Origin: an uncultured Acidimicrobiales bacterium
GTDB taxonomy: Bacteria > Actinomycetota > Acidimicrobiia > Acidimicrobiales > Iamiaceae
Direction of reading: 5' to 3'
Length of the DNA stretch: 18,627 nucleotides
Assembly: GCA_937926025.1 (NCBI GenBank)
Contig: CALANQ010000155.1
Coordinates: 1-18,627, forward strand
In this document: positions 1-6,834 of the stretch, piece by piece
Layout: each line of letters opens with the position of its first letter
How positions within the stretch are numbered: position 1 is the stretch's first letter
The notes under the pieces: model-generated
Told to the model about the DNA's origin: nothing
The model's input: only the letters and a program-made list of their open reading frames with translations
The model's database searches: none
Position numbers and translations under genes: made by a program

Positions 1-126
1 GGGATCGCAGCCGTTGTAGACGGTGATCGGCCCCTCGGCCATGCGGGCGGCGAGGCCGTCGCGGTCGGTGCACTCCTGGACCAGGCCCCGGTCCTCGAGG
101 TCCTGCAGGAGGGTGGCGTCGGTCAT
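1..126 (-). CDS. tyrS: Tyrosyl-tRNA synthetase, N-terminal fragment (cut by left window edge)
   Basis: Only the first 42 codons are in the window. The enzyme charges tRNA-Tyr with tyrosine in the cytoplasm. The visible N-terminus has the bacterial TyrS pattern: a leading helix LLQDLEDRGLVQECTD, then GLAARMAEGPITVY and NGCDP, which aligns with the start of the class I active-site strand (typically YCGFDPTADSLHIGH). The HIGH motif would lie just outside the window. Here the usual CGFDP reads NGCDP. I chose the ATG at 126; an in-frame ATG at 135 would add three residues, and neither has a clear ribosome binding site. The gene is divergent from the membrane protein at 217, leaving about 80-90 bases for both promoters. 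Family identification rests on this short N-terminus only. Confidence 0.82.
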   Translation of the reverse strand, partial: MTDATLLQDLEDRGLVQECTDRDGLAARMAEGPITVYNGCDP

Positions 127-216
127 GGGCGCCATCGTCGCATGACGGGACGGTCCGCCACGACATCGTTCCGCCAGGTTTGGACCGGTGGGTCGCCGAC
201 CGGCGAGGCTGGGCCC

Positions 217-783
217 ATGGCCGATGTCCGGACGCCCAAGAAGCCGTCCCCGACCACCGAGTCGGAGGGCCCCTACCGCATGGGCTTCACGTGGGGCCGG
301 GCGCTCGCCATCGGTGCCGTGGTGGCCATGGTCATCTTCTGGGTGTGGATCTTCTCGGGTGCCCCCAAGCGGACCAACCCGGACTACCTCGAGGACCGCG
401 ACTACGCCGCCGCGCTGGAGGACCAGTGCCAGGGCCTGCGGGACCAGCTCGACGAGCTCCCCAACGCCGCCGACATGACCACCCAGGCCCAGCGGGCCGA
501 TGTGCTCGACGACGCCAACGTCCTGGTCGGGCAGTTCATCGACGAGGTCGAGGCCGCCGCCCCCACCAGCGGGGATGCCGCGGTGTCCATGAAGGGGTGG
601 ATCGCAGACTGGCGCACGTACCTGGGCGACCGCGAGGACTACGCCGCCCGGCTCCGCACGCAGGACAACGCCCAGCTCCTCCTCAGCCGGAGCAAGTTCG
701 GGGACTCGGTCGACAAGACCATCCAGGTCTTCACCCAGGTGAACGACATCCCGGCGTGCGACACGCCGGGCGACGTCGGCTGA
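217..783 (+). CDS. Small single-pass membrane protein, unknown function
   Basis: The product is 188 residues and I do not recognise a named family. The first 27 residues are polar and rich in Pro, Lys and Thr. One hydrophobic segment follows (about residues 28-48, ALAIGAVVAMVIFWVWIFSG). The remaining ~140 residues are acidic and helical-looking, with two cysteines (71 and 181). The layout suggests a bitopic protein with a short N-terminal tail and a larger C-terminal domain; topology is not clear from sequence. I chose the ATG at 217 because GAGG (205-208) sits 8 bases upstream. An in-frame ATG at 142 would run into the tyrS promoter region. The gene is convergent with the Nudix gene, only 30 bases away. 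It is probably a lineage-specific conserved protein. Confidence 0.72.
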   Translation: MADVRTPKKPSPTTESEGPYRMGFTWGRALAIGAVVAMVIFWVWIFSGAPKRTNPDYLEDRDYAAALEDQCQGLRDQLDELPNAADMTTQAQRADVLDDANVLVGQFIDEVEAAAPTSGDAAVSMKGWIADWRTYLGDREDYAARLRTQDNAQLLLSRSKFGDSVDKTIQVFTQVNDIPACDTPGDVG

Positions 784-822
784 CGGCCCTGGCCGTCCGG
801 CCTTCCTGACCCGTCAGCCGGC
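775..822. terminator. Bidirectional hairpin between convergent genes
   Basis: A perfect 10-bp inverted repeat (CGGCTGACGG at 777-786, CCGTCAGCCG at 811-820) flanks a 24-base loop. One wobble pair and one further pair extend the stem to 775 and 822. The stop codons of both convergent genes (TGA at 781-783, and the minus-strand TGA at 814-816) lie inside the arms. The loop holds a smaller hairpin (783-787 with 792-796). No T-tract follows on either strand, so a shared factor-independent terminator is inferred from position and symmetry only. Confidence 0.45.
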
Positions 823-1425
823 CCGCAGCTCCCGGGCCACGGCCAGACCCCGGTGGACGAGCCGGCGGGTGCTGTCGTCCACCGGCGGGTCCAGCTCGTC
901 GAGCTCGTCCTCGGTGACCCACCGCAGGGCCAGGGACTCCTCGTTGGCGTGCTCCAGAGCCCCGGGCGGGGCCAGGACGAGGTACCGGGTGTCCAGGTGG
1001 AGGTGGGGCCCCTCCTTCGGCGGACGGACCTCGTGGATGTCGATGTCGATGGCGGGGACGATCACGGCGAGGTCGTCGATGCCGGTCTCCTCCTGGGCCT
1101 CCCGGAGTGCGACGGCGGGGAGGTTGGTGTCGCCGTCGGCGTGGCCCCCGGGCTGGAACCAGCGGCCGAGCTTGCGGTGGAGCATCAGGAGGGTGCGCTC
1201 CCCCGACGCGTCGACCACCAGGGCTGAGCCGGTGAGGTGGCCGACCGTGTTGGCCCGGTGCGCGGCATCGGGGTTGGCGGCGACGAAGGCCACGACCTCG
1301 TCGCGGTGCTGCGCCGCCTCGGACGACGTCACGGCCGCGATGGCGAGGTGCTCGGCGGCCACGGCGAGGTCGTCGGAGGCGACGAGGCGCCCGTCGCCGG
1401 CGGGGATGCGTTCGAACGGCGTCAC
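814..1425 (-). CDS. Nudix family hydrolase
   Basis: The product is a 203-residue predicted cytoplasmic Nudix hydrolase, a family that cleaves nucleoside diphosphates linked to another moiety. The Nudix box runs over residues 94-116: G94, then five residues, T100, seven residues, and REAQEETGI at 108-116. It keeps the metal-binding REUXEEXGU core but has Thr where the consensus has the first Glu. The preceding strand GRWFQPGGH and the following region also fit the fold. The N-terminal ~60 residues are helical and probably specific to the subfamily. The start is GTG at 1425, 28 bases after the stop of the DNA glycosylase, so it may be the last gene of that transcript. The substrate cannot be read from sequence; a housecleaning role beside a DNA repair gene is plausible but inferred. 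Confidence 0.88.
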   Translation of the reverse strand: MTPFERIPAGDGRLVASDDLAVAAEHLAIAAVTSSEAAQHRDEVVAFVAANPDAAHRANTVGHLTGSALVVDASGERTLLMLHRKLGRWFQPGGHADGDTNLPAVALREAQEETGIDDLAVIVPAIDIDIHEVRPPKEGPHLHLDTRYLVLAPPGALEHANEESLALRWVTEDELDELDPPVDDSTRRLVHRGLAVARELRAG

Positions 1426-1453
1426 GGGTCCTGCCTAGCGGACGGTGGAGCGA

Positions 1454-2041
1454 TCACCACGGCTTGGAGCGGTGCGGATCGTCCGGGACGCTGAATCGCC
1501 ACGGTCGTTCGGTGGCGACGGAGATGCCGACGCGAGGACCGGTGAGCGGCTCGGCCGGTGGAGCGGTGCCGTCGTCGACGATGGCGAGCCGCCGGTCCGC
1601 GGTGACCAGATCGGCACCGTCGTGGCCACCGTCGATACCCAGCGCCTGGCAGGCCTTGGCCGGACCGTTGGCCAGATCGACGTCCCGCCGGGCCGCCGGG
1701 CGGGCGGTCCGCATCTCGTCGATGCCCTGGAGCGGGGCCAGGGCCCGGATCAGCACCGCACCGGCCTCGCCATCGCGCGACGTCACGGCGTTGGCGCACC
1801 AGTGCATGCCGTAGGTGAAGTACACGTACAGGTGCCCCGGCGGGCCGAACATGACCTCGGTCCGGGGCGTCGGACCCCGGTAGGCGTGGCTGGCCGGATC
1901 GTCCGTGCCGCGGTACGCCTCGACCTCCACGATGCGACCGGCCCGGTGGCCGTGCACCAGCACCTTGTTGAGCAGCTCCGGCGCCACCGCGAGCGGGTCG
2001 CGGGCGTAGAAGGACCGACGGAGGCGCCGGCCCCGGCTCAT
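1454..2041 (-). CDS. mpg: DNA-3-methyladenine glycosylase (AAG/MPG family)
   Basis: This 195-residue enzyme starts base excision repair by removing alkylated or deaminated purines from DNA. It matches the AAG/MPG fold of human AAG rather than the E. coli AlkA or Tag folds. RIVEVEAYRGTDDPASH (36-52) aligns with the human active site: E41 corresponds to catalytic E125, Y43 to Y127 and H52 to H136. GPPGHLYVYFTYGMH (66-80) and NGPAKACQAL are further family blocks. The length is normal for bacterial members. The ATG at 2041 overlaps the manA stop by four bases (ATGA), so translation is probably coupled to manA. All expected catalytic residues are present. Confidence 0.94.
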   Translation of the reverse strand: MSRGRRLRRSFYARDPLAVAPELLNKVLVHGHRAGRIVEVEAYRGTDDPASHAYRGPTPRTEVMFGPPGHLYVYFTYGMHWCANAVTSRDGEAGAVLIRALAPLQGIDEMRTARPAARRDVDLANGPAKACQALGIDGGHDGADLVTADRRLAIVDDGTAPPAEPLTGPRVGISVATERPWRFSVPDDPHRSKPW

Positions 2042-3234
2042 CGGGGCAGGCCCGCTCCGGTGGTGCCCCACCAGAGGCGCCCGCTCCCCAGCGCGGTGAC
2101 CGGCTCGGCCGAGGGCGGCAGGTAGGCGGCACGCCCGTGGTCGAGGGCGAGGTCCTGGCCGCCCTGGGTGACGGTCACCGGACCACCGGTGGCGAGCAGC
2201 AGCGTCGGGGCCGAGGCGAGCAGCTCGACCGGGCCGGCCGAGGGGTCGATGGCCGCGAGGGCGAACGACCGCTCGCCGGCGTCGTAGGTGGTGACGCCCT
2301 CGGTGGCGGTCCGGGCCGGGGCGGTGGGGACCCCGGGCTCGAAGCGCAGGACCGACAGCAGCTCGTCGACGTCGATGTGCTTGGGGGTCAGCCCTCCGCG
2401 CAGCACGTTGTCCGACGCCGCCATGATCTCGACGCCCGCACCGTCGAGGTAGGCGTGGAGGTTGCCCGCCGGCAGGTGGACCGCGTCCCCCGGTTCCAGG
2501 CGCACCACGTTGAGCAGCAGGGGCGCCACCGCGGTGGGATCGCCCGGAAAGGTGCGGACGAGGCGCTGGACCCAGGTGCGGGGATCGTCGAGGTCGTCGC
2601 CCCAGACCGAGGCGACCGCGGCGGCGACCTGCTGCGCGACCTCGTCGCGGGCCGATCCGTGGAGCCGGAGCAGCCAGCCCAGCACCGTGCGCAGCCCGTC
2701 GTCGCCGCCCGACGCGAGCGCCTCGATCAGCGGGTCGAAGCCGGCGATGCCGAGGCCGGCGAGCAGGTTGGCCGCCTCGATCGGGGCGCGGAACCCGCAC
2801 ATCGCCCACGTGGGCGTGAGGGCGATCAGCGCCTCGGGCTTGGGGCTGGCGTCCTTGTAGCTGCGGTCGGGGGCGTCGATGGGGACCCCGGCGGCGTCCT
2901 CCCGCGCGAACCCGGCTACGGCCTGCTCCTGCGACGGGTGGGCCTGGAGCGACAGCGGCCGGCCGATGGCCAGGATCTTCAGCAGGAACGGCAGGGCCGT
3001 GTGCCCGGCGTCCGCCAGATCCGGCCCGAGCCAGCGTGCCGGGTCGTCGGCCACGATGTCGGCGAGGGTGCGGCCGTCGTGCTCGCCACCGACCACCACG
3101 GACGGCGCGCCCGGGTGCGTGCCCACCCACAGCTCGGCCTCCGGCCCCCCGCTGGGCTGCGTTCCCACCAGTCCCGCCAGCCCGTCGGGCGCGCCCCACG
3201 CGTAGTCGCGGACCGGGTTCTCGAGCAGCAGCAT
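2038..3234 (-). CDS. manA: Mannose-6-phosphate isomerase, type I (zinc-dependent)
   Basis: This 398-residue enzyme interconverts fructose-6-phosphate and mannose-6-phosphate, feeding GDP-mannose and glycan synthesis. It has the type I signature blocks: AELWVGTHPGAPS (33-45), LSLQAHPSQEQ with zinc ligands Q97 and H99, KPEAL with E134, and HLPAGNLHAYLDG with H260. MAASDNVLRGGLTPKHID follows. The start is ATG at 3234, with AGGA about 9 bases upstream. The gene lies 46 bases after the thioesterase and overlaps mpg by four bases at its 3' end. The context (arg genes, thioesterase, DNA repair) gives no pathway link; co-transcription is inferred from spacing. Confidence 0.95.
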   Translation of the reverse strand: MLLLENPVRDYAWGAPDGLAGLVGTQPSGGPEAELWVGTHPGAPSVVVGGEHDGRTLADIVADDPARWLGPDLADAGHTALPFLLKILAIGRPLSLQAHPSQEQAVAGFAREDAAGVPIDAPDRSYKDASPKPEALIALTPTWAMCGFRAPIEAANLLAGLGIAGFDPLIEALASGGDDGLRTVLGWLLRLHGSARDEVAQQVAAAVASVWGDDLDDPRTWVQRLVRTFPGDPTAVAPLLLNVVRLEPGDAVHLPAGNLHAYLDGAGVEIMAASDNVLRGGLTPKHIDVDELLSVLRFEPGVPTAPARTATEGVTTYDAGERSFALAAIDPSAGPVELLASAPTLLLATGGPVTVTQGGQDLALDHGRAAYLPPSAEPVTALGSGRLWWGTTGAGLPR

Positions 3235-3280
3235 GGTCGACCGATCCTAGGGAGCACCGCCGACGGACGCCGGAACCCGT

Positions 3281-3691
3281 TCAGACCGGGATGGCCCCCA
3301 GCGCCTCGCGCATGCGGGCGGGAACGGGGGTGGGGTCCTTGGTGCCAGGGGTGACGCAGACGTAGGTGATGGTGGCGGTGAAGACCGGGGCGTCGGCGAC
3401 CGTGCCGCGGTAGGCGACGTCGAACGAGGTGGTGCCCCAGCGGGCGATGCCGCAGTCGACGTCGAGGGTGTCGCCGTAGGTGGCGGAGCCCTGCCACTCC
3501 ACGGTGGCCTTCACGAGCATCCAGTCGATGGTGTCGTCGACGCCGGTCCAGCCGATGGCCTGGTGCATCCAGGCCGCGCTGGTGATGTCGCAGAAGCCCA
3601 GGTAGTGGGCGTTGAACACCACGTTCTGGAGGTCGACCTCCTGGTAGCGGACCTTGATCCGCTCCCGGAACGGCCACGCCCCCTCAGGCAT
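3281..3691 (-). CDS. Hotdog-fold acyl-CoA thioesterase (4HBT-like)
   Basis: The product has 136 residues, a typical length for a single hotdog domain that hydrolyses acyl-CoA thioesters. The N-terminal block VRYQEVDLQNVVFNAHYL (14-31) matches the 4HBT pattern in which an Asp (here D20) precedes the long hotdog helix. The downstream segment GDTLDVDCGIARWGTTSF is the usual beta strand region. The natural acyl group is unknown. The ATG at 3691 overlaps the argH stop by 8 bases, so the gene is embedded in the arginine operon's tail and probably translated by reinitiation. Nothing in the sequence links its activity to arginine synthesis. Confidence 0.88.
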   Translation of the reverse strand: MPEGAWPFRERIKVRYQEVDLQNVVFNAHYLGFCDITSAAWMHQAIGWTGVDDTIDWMLVKATVEWQGSATYGDTLDVDCGIARWGTTSFDVAYRGTVADAPVFTATITYVCVTPGTKDPTPVPARMREALGAIPV

Positions 3692-5093
3692 CGGCGATCC
3701 GGACCGCGTCGTCGGCCAGCCGGGTGCGGAACCGCTCCAGCTGGGCGGCCACCGGGACCGGACCGGCGCCGCCGCGGGTGGTGCGGCGGGTGACGGACAC
3801 GCCGGGCTCCAAGATGGCGGCCCCGGCCTCGCCCAGGCGGGGGTCGGCGGCCACGAGCTCGGCCATGGAGGCCTCGCCGTCGAGCGCGCGGCGGACGATC
3901 TCCCCCACCACGGCGTGGGCCTCCCGGAACGGCATGCCGCCCTCGACGAGCAGCTCCGCCAGATCGGTGGCCGCGGCGTACGGGGAGTCGGCCGCTTCGG
4001 CCATGCGGTCGGTCACGAAGGTGGACGTGGCCAGCAGTCCGCTGATGGCGGCCAGGGCCAGGACGATCTGGTCGACGGCGTCGAACAGCGGCTCCTTGTC
4101 CTCCTGGAGGTCCCGGTTGTAGGTGAGCGGCAGGCCCTTGAGCGTGGTGAGCAGGCCCGTGAGGTGGCCGATGAGGCGGCCGCTCTTCCCTCGGGCCAGC
4201 TCGGCGATGTCGGGGTTCTTCTTCTGCGGCATCATCGAGCTGCCGGTGCTGTAGGTGTCGTCGAGCTTCAGGAAGCCGAACTCGTCGGACGCCCAGAGGC
4301 ACACCTCCTCGCCGATGCGGGAGAGGTGGACACCGAGGAGCGCCAGGTCGAACAGGGCCTCGGCCACGAAGTCGCGGTCGCTGACGGCGTCGAGCGAGTT
4401 GTCGAAGACGTTCCCGAAGCCGAGGTCGGCCGCCGTGCCCGACGGGTCGAGCGGCAGGGACGAGCCGGCCAGGGCGCCGGCGCCGAGCGGCGACACGTCG
4501 GTGCGCTTGTGGGTGTCGAGCAGGCGGTCGACGTCGCGGGCCAGCGACCAGCCGTGGGCCAGCAGGTGGTGGCGGAGCTGGACCGGCTGGGCCCGCTGGA
4601 GGTGCGTGTAGCCGGGCAGGTACGCGTCGCCGGCGGCGTCGGCCCGCGCCAGCAATACCTGCTGGAGGGCCAGCACGGACTCGGCCACCTGGAGCAGGGA
4701 GCGCTTGGTGTAGAGCCGGAGGTCGGTGGCCACCTGGTCGTTGCGGCTGCGACCCGTGTGGATCTTGCCGCCGGCGGCACCAGCGATCTCGGTGACCCGG
4801 CGCTCGACCGCCGTGTGGATGTCCTCGTCGGACGGACCGAACTCGAAGGTGCCCGAGGCCAGCTCCTCCTCGACCTGGTCGAGGGCGGCGAAGATGGCCG
4901 CCGCCTCGTCACCGTCGAGCAGGCCGCCGCGCACCAGGCCCCGGACGTGCGCTCGCGACCCGGCGATGTCGTCGGGGGCGAGGCGCTGGTCGTACGGGAG
5001 CGAGACGGTGTAGGCGAGCAGCTGCTCCGCCGGCCCGTCGGCGAACCGGCCGTGCCACAGCGTCTTGCCGTCGCCCTCGGTGAGGTCGGTCAT
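3684..5093 (-). CDS. argH: Argininosuccinate lyase
   Basis: This 469-residue enzyme cleaves argininosuccinate to arginine and fumarate, the last step of arginine synthesis. It belongs to the fumarase/aspartase superfamily. TGRSRNDQ (113-120), GYTHLQRAQP (161-170) with H164, and the signature GSSMMPQKKNP (284-294), which carries the mobile catalytic serine loop, are all intact. The start is ATG at 5093. It shares one base with the argG stop (TGATG), and the protein then begins MTDLTEGDGKTLWHGRF, normal for the family. An upstream extension of the reading frame is spurious because it lies within argG. Overlaps on both sides indicate co-translation with argG and the thioesterase. Confidence 0.97.
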   Translation of the reverse strand: MTDLTEGDGKTLWHGRFADGPAEQLLAYTVSLPYDQRLAPDDIAGSRAHVRGLVRGGLLDGDEAAAIFAALDQVEEELASGTFEFGPSDEDIHTAVERRVTEIAGAAGGKIHTGRSRNDQVATDLRLYTKRSLLQVAESVLALQQVLLARADAAGDAYLPGYTHLQRAQPVQLRHHLLAHGWSLARDVDRLLDTHKRTDVSPLGAGALAGSSLPLDPSGTAADLGFGNVFDNSLDAVSDRDFVAEALFDLALLGVHLSRIGEEVCLWASDEFGFLKLDDTYSTGSSMMPQKKNPDIAELARGKSGRLIGHLTGLLTTLKGLPLTYNRDLQEDKEPLFDAVDQIVLALAAISGLLATSTFVTDRMAEAADSPYAAATDLAELLVEGGMPFREAHAVVGEIVRRALDGEASMAELVAADPRLGEAGAAILEPGVSVTRRTTRGGAGPVPVAAQLERFRTRLADDAVRIADA

Positions 5094-6295
5094 CAGTTGG
5101 TGGGCCGCTTGGAGGCCTGCCGCTGCGACCAGGTCTGCAGGCCGAGGCCCCAGAGCCGGACGAAGCCAGCGGAGTCCTCGTGGCGGAACGAGTCGTCGGC
5201 GTCGTAGGTGGCCAGCTCGTAGTCGTAGAGCGAGTGCTCCGAGCGGCGGCCGGTGACGGTGCACGAGTCCGGGCTGAGGCGCAGGCGCACCTCACCGGTG
5301 ACGAACTCCTGGCTCTTGTCGACGAACGCGTCGAACGACTCCTTGAGCGGGCTGAACCACAGCCCGTCGTAGATGAGCTCGGCGTAGCGGGGCTCGATGC
5401 GAGCCTTCTCCCGGTCCAGGTCGCGCTCCAGGCAGATGGACTCCAGGTCCTTGTGGGCGAGGATGAGCGCCAGCGCCGCCGGGCACTCGTAGGTCTCCCG
5501 GCTCTTGATGCCGACCCGCCGGTTCTCGACCATGTCGATCCGGCCCCACCCGTACGAGCCGACGATCTCGTTGAGCTGCTCGATGATCTCGAGCATGCCG
5601 AGCGGCTCGCCGTCGATGGAGACTGGGGTCCCCTGCTCGAAGCCGATGACCACGTCGCGGGGCTCGGTCTCGGTGGGCTTGGTCAGCAGCCACACGCCCT
5701 GCGGCGGCACGGCCCACGGATCCTCCATCTCGCCGCACTCGATGGCCCGGCCCCAGAGGTTGTCGTCGATGGAGTACACCTTCTCCTTCGTCGCGACGAT
5801 CGGGATGTCGTGGTCGTAGGCGTAGAGGATCGAGTCCTCGCGGGTCATGCCCCACCCGCGGACGGGGGCGATGACCTCCAGGTCCGGGGCCAGCGAGCGG
5901 ACGCCCACCTCGAAGCGAACCTGGTCGTTGCCCTTGCCGGTGCAGCCGTGGGCGACGGCCTGGGCGCCGTGGTAGCGGGCCGTCTCCACCAGGTGCTTGA
6001 CGATGACCGGCCGGCTCAGCGCCGAGACCAGCGGGTAGCGGCCCTCGTACATGGCGTTGGCCTTCAGGGCCGGGGCCACGAAGTCCTCGGCGAACTCCTT
6101 GCGGGCGTCGACCACGATGGCCTCGAGGGCGCCGGCCGCCTTCGCCCGCTCCTTGACGACGTCCCAGTCGTCGGAGGCCTGACCGACGTCGACGGCGAGG
6201 CAGATCACCTCGACGCCGAGCTCCTCGATCATCCAGCGCACGGCCACGGAGGTGTCGAGACCACCGGAGTAGGCCAGTACCACGCGCTTCGCCAC
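5093..6295 (-). CDS. argG: Argininosuccinate synthase
   Basis: This 400-residue enzyme joins citrulline and aspartate with ATP to give argininosuccinate. The N-terminal PP-loop AYSGGLDTS (8-16) of the adenine nucleotide alpha-hydrolase fold is intact. The family blocks around HGCTGKGNDQVRFE and EDPWAVPP are also present. The start is a GTG at 6295, giving the standard N-terminus MAKRVVLAYSGG. It is supported by a strong ribosome binding site (GAGG at 6303-6306, 7 bases away). The gene is separated from argR by a 47-base, unusually AT-rich leader, so a separate translation signal, or even a weak internal promoter, is possible here. It ends in a one-base overlap with argH. Confidence 0.97.
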   Translation of the reverse strand: MAKRVVLAYSGGLDTSVAVRWMIEELGVEVICLAVDVGQASDDWDVVKERAKAAGALEAIVVDARKEFAEDFVAPALKANAMYEGRYPLVSALSRPVIVKHLVETARYHGAQAVAHGCTGKGNDQVRFEVGVRSLAPDLEVIAPVRGWGMTREDSILYAYDHDIPIVATKEKVYSIDDNLWGRAIECGEMEDPWAVPPQGVWLLTKPTETEPRDVVIGFEQGTPVSIDGEPLGMLEIIEQLNEIVGSYGWGRIDMVENRRVGIKSRETYECPAALALILAHKDLESICLERDLDREKARIEPRYAELIYDGLWFSPLKESFDAFVDKSQEFVTGEVRLRLSPDSCTVTGRRSEHSLYDYELATYDADDSFRHEDSAGFVRLWGLGLQTWSQRQASKRPTN

Positions 6296-6300
6296 GTTCG

Positions 6301-6309
6301 TTCCTCTTT
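6301..6309 (-). promoter_or_regulatory. Strong ribosome binding site of argG
   Basis: On the minus strand the sequence reads AAAGAGGAA, placing GAGG 7 bases before a GTG codon. This fixes the argG start at 6295, where no ATG is available. It is the clearest Shine-Dalgarno site in the arginine cluster. Confidence 0.75.
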
Positions 6310-6342
6310 CGTTCTTCGTTGTTGGTGTGATCTTGGGTCGGT

Positions 6343-6834
6343 TCAGGTGAGCCCCGCCAGCTCGCGGAGCTGGTCGGCCACCTGGGCGCCGGTGCGGCCT
6401 TCGGCCACCACGACGAGGAGGGTGTCGTCACCGGCGACGGTGCCGATGATCTCGGGCATCCCGGACCGGTCCAGCGCCGATCCGACGACGTTGGCGGTGC
6501 CCGGCGGGGTGCGCAGGACGACGATGGTTCCCGAGGAGGCCACCTCGACCACCCACTCGCCGAGGGTGCGCCGGAGGTGGTCCTCCGGGGCCCGCTGGTC
6601 CTTGGGCAGCTCGGGGATGGCGTAGACGGTCTCCCCCGCCGCAGCTCGGACCTTGATGGCGCCGAGGTCGTCGAGGTCGCGGCTCACGGTGGCCTGGGTG
6701 GCGGCCACGCCCTCGTCGGCCAGCAGCGACACGAGCTGCTCCTGGCTGGCCACGGCGTGCTGCGAGAGCAGCTTGGCCACCAGGTGCTGGCGCTGGTTCT
6801 TGGTGGGCCGGATCGCTTCGGGCGCCTTGCTCAC
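6343..6834 (-). CDS. argR: Arginine repressor
   Basis: This 163-residue ArgR-family regulator binds ARG boxes as a hexamer when arginine is present. The N-terminal winged helix-turn-helix includes QEQLVSLLADEGV and ATQATVSRDL (45-54), with the SRDL recognition helix. The C-terminal oligomerisation and arginine-binding domain shows GTVAGDDT (131-138), whose paired Asp residues contact arginine. I chose GTG at 6834 because it overlaps the argF stop (GTGA) and has GGAG about 8 bases upstream. A start at 6864 would add ten residues inside argF. Its targets are very likely the two ARG-box modules upstream of argB and argC, so argR would repress its own transcript. Confidence 0.95.
   Translation of the reverse strand: MSKAPEAIRPTKNQRQHLVAKLLSQHAVASQEQLVSLLADEGVAATQATVSRDLDDLGAIKVRAAAGETVYAIPELPKDQRAPEDHLRRTLGEWVVEVASSGTIVVLRTPPGTANVVGSALDRSGMPEIIGTVAGDDTLLVVVAEGRTGAQVADQLRELAGLT

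Noticed and set aside
1454..3199. Apparent 581-codon frame joining the manA region and the DNA glycosylase
   Set aside because: Only the last 195 codons are real glycosylase. The upstream part is manA read in the wrong frame, and the two genes meet at an ATGA overlap.
3654..5207. Plus-strand open frame (517 codons) opposite argH
   Set aside because: It is antisense to a complete argH with all signatures; its composition is typical of an antisense frame in high-GC DNA.
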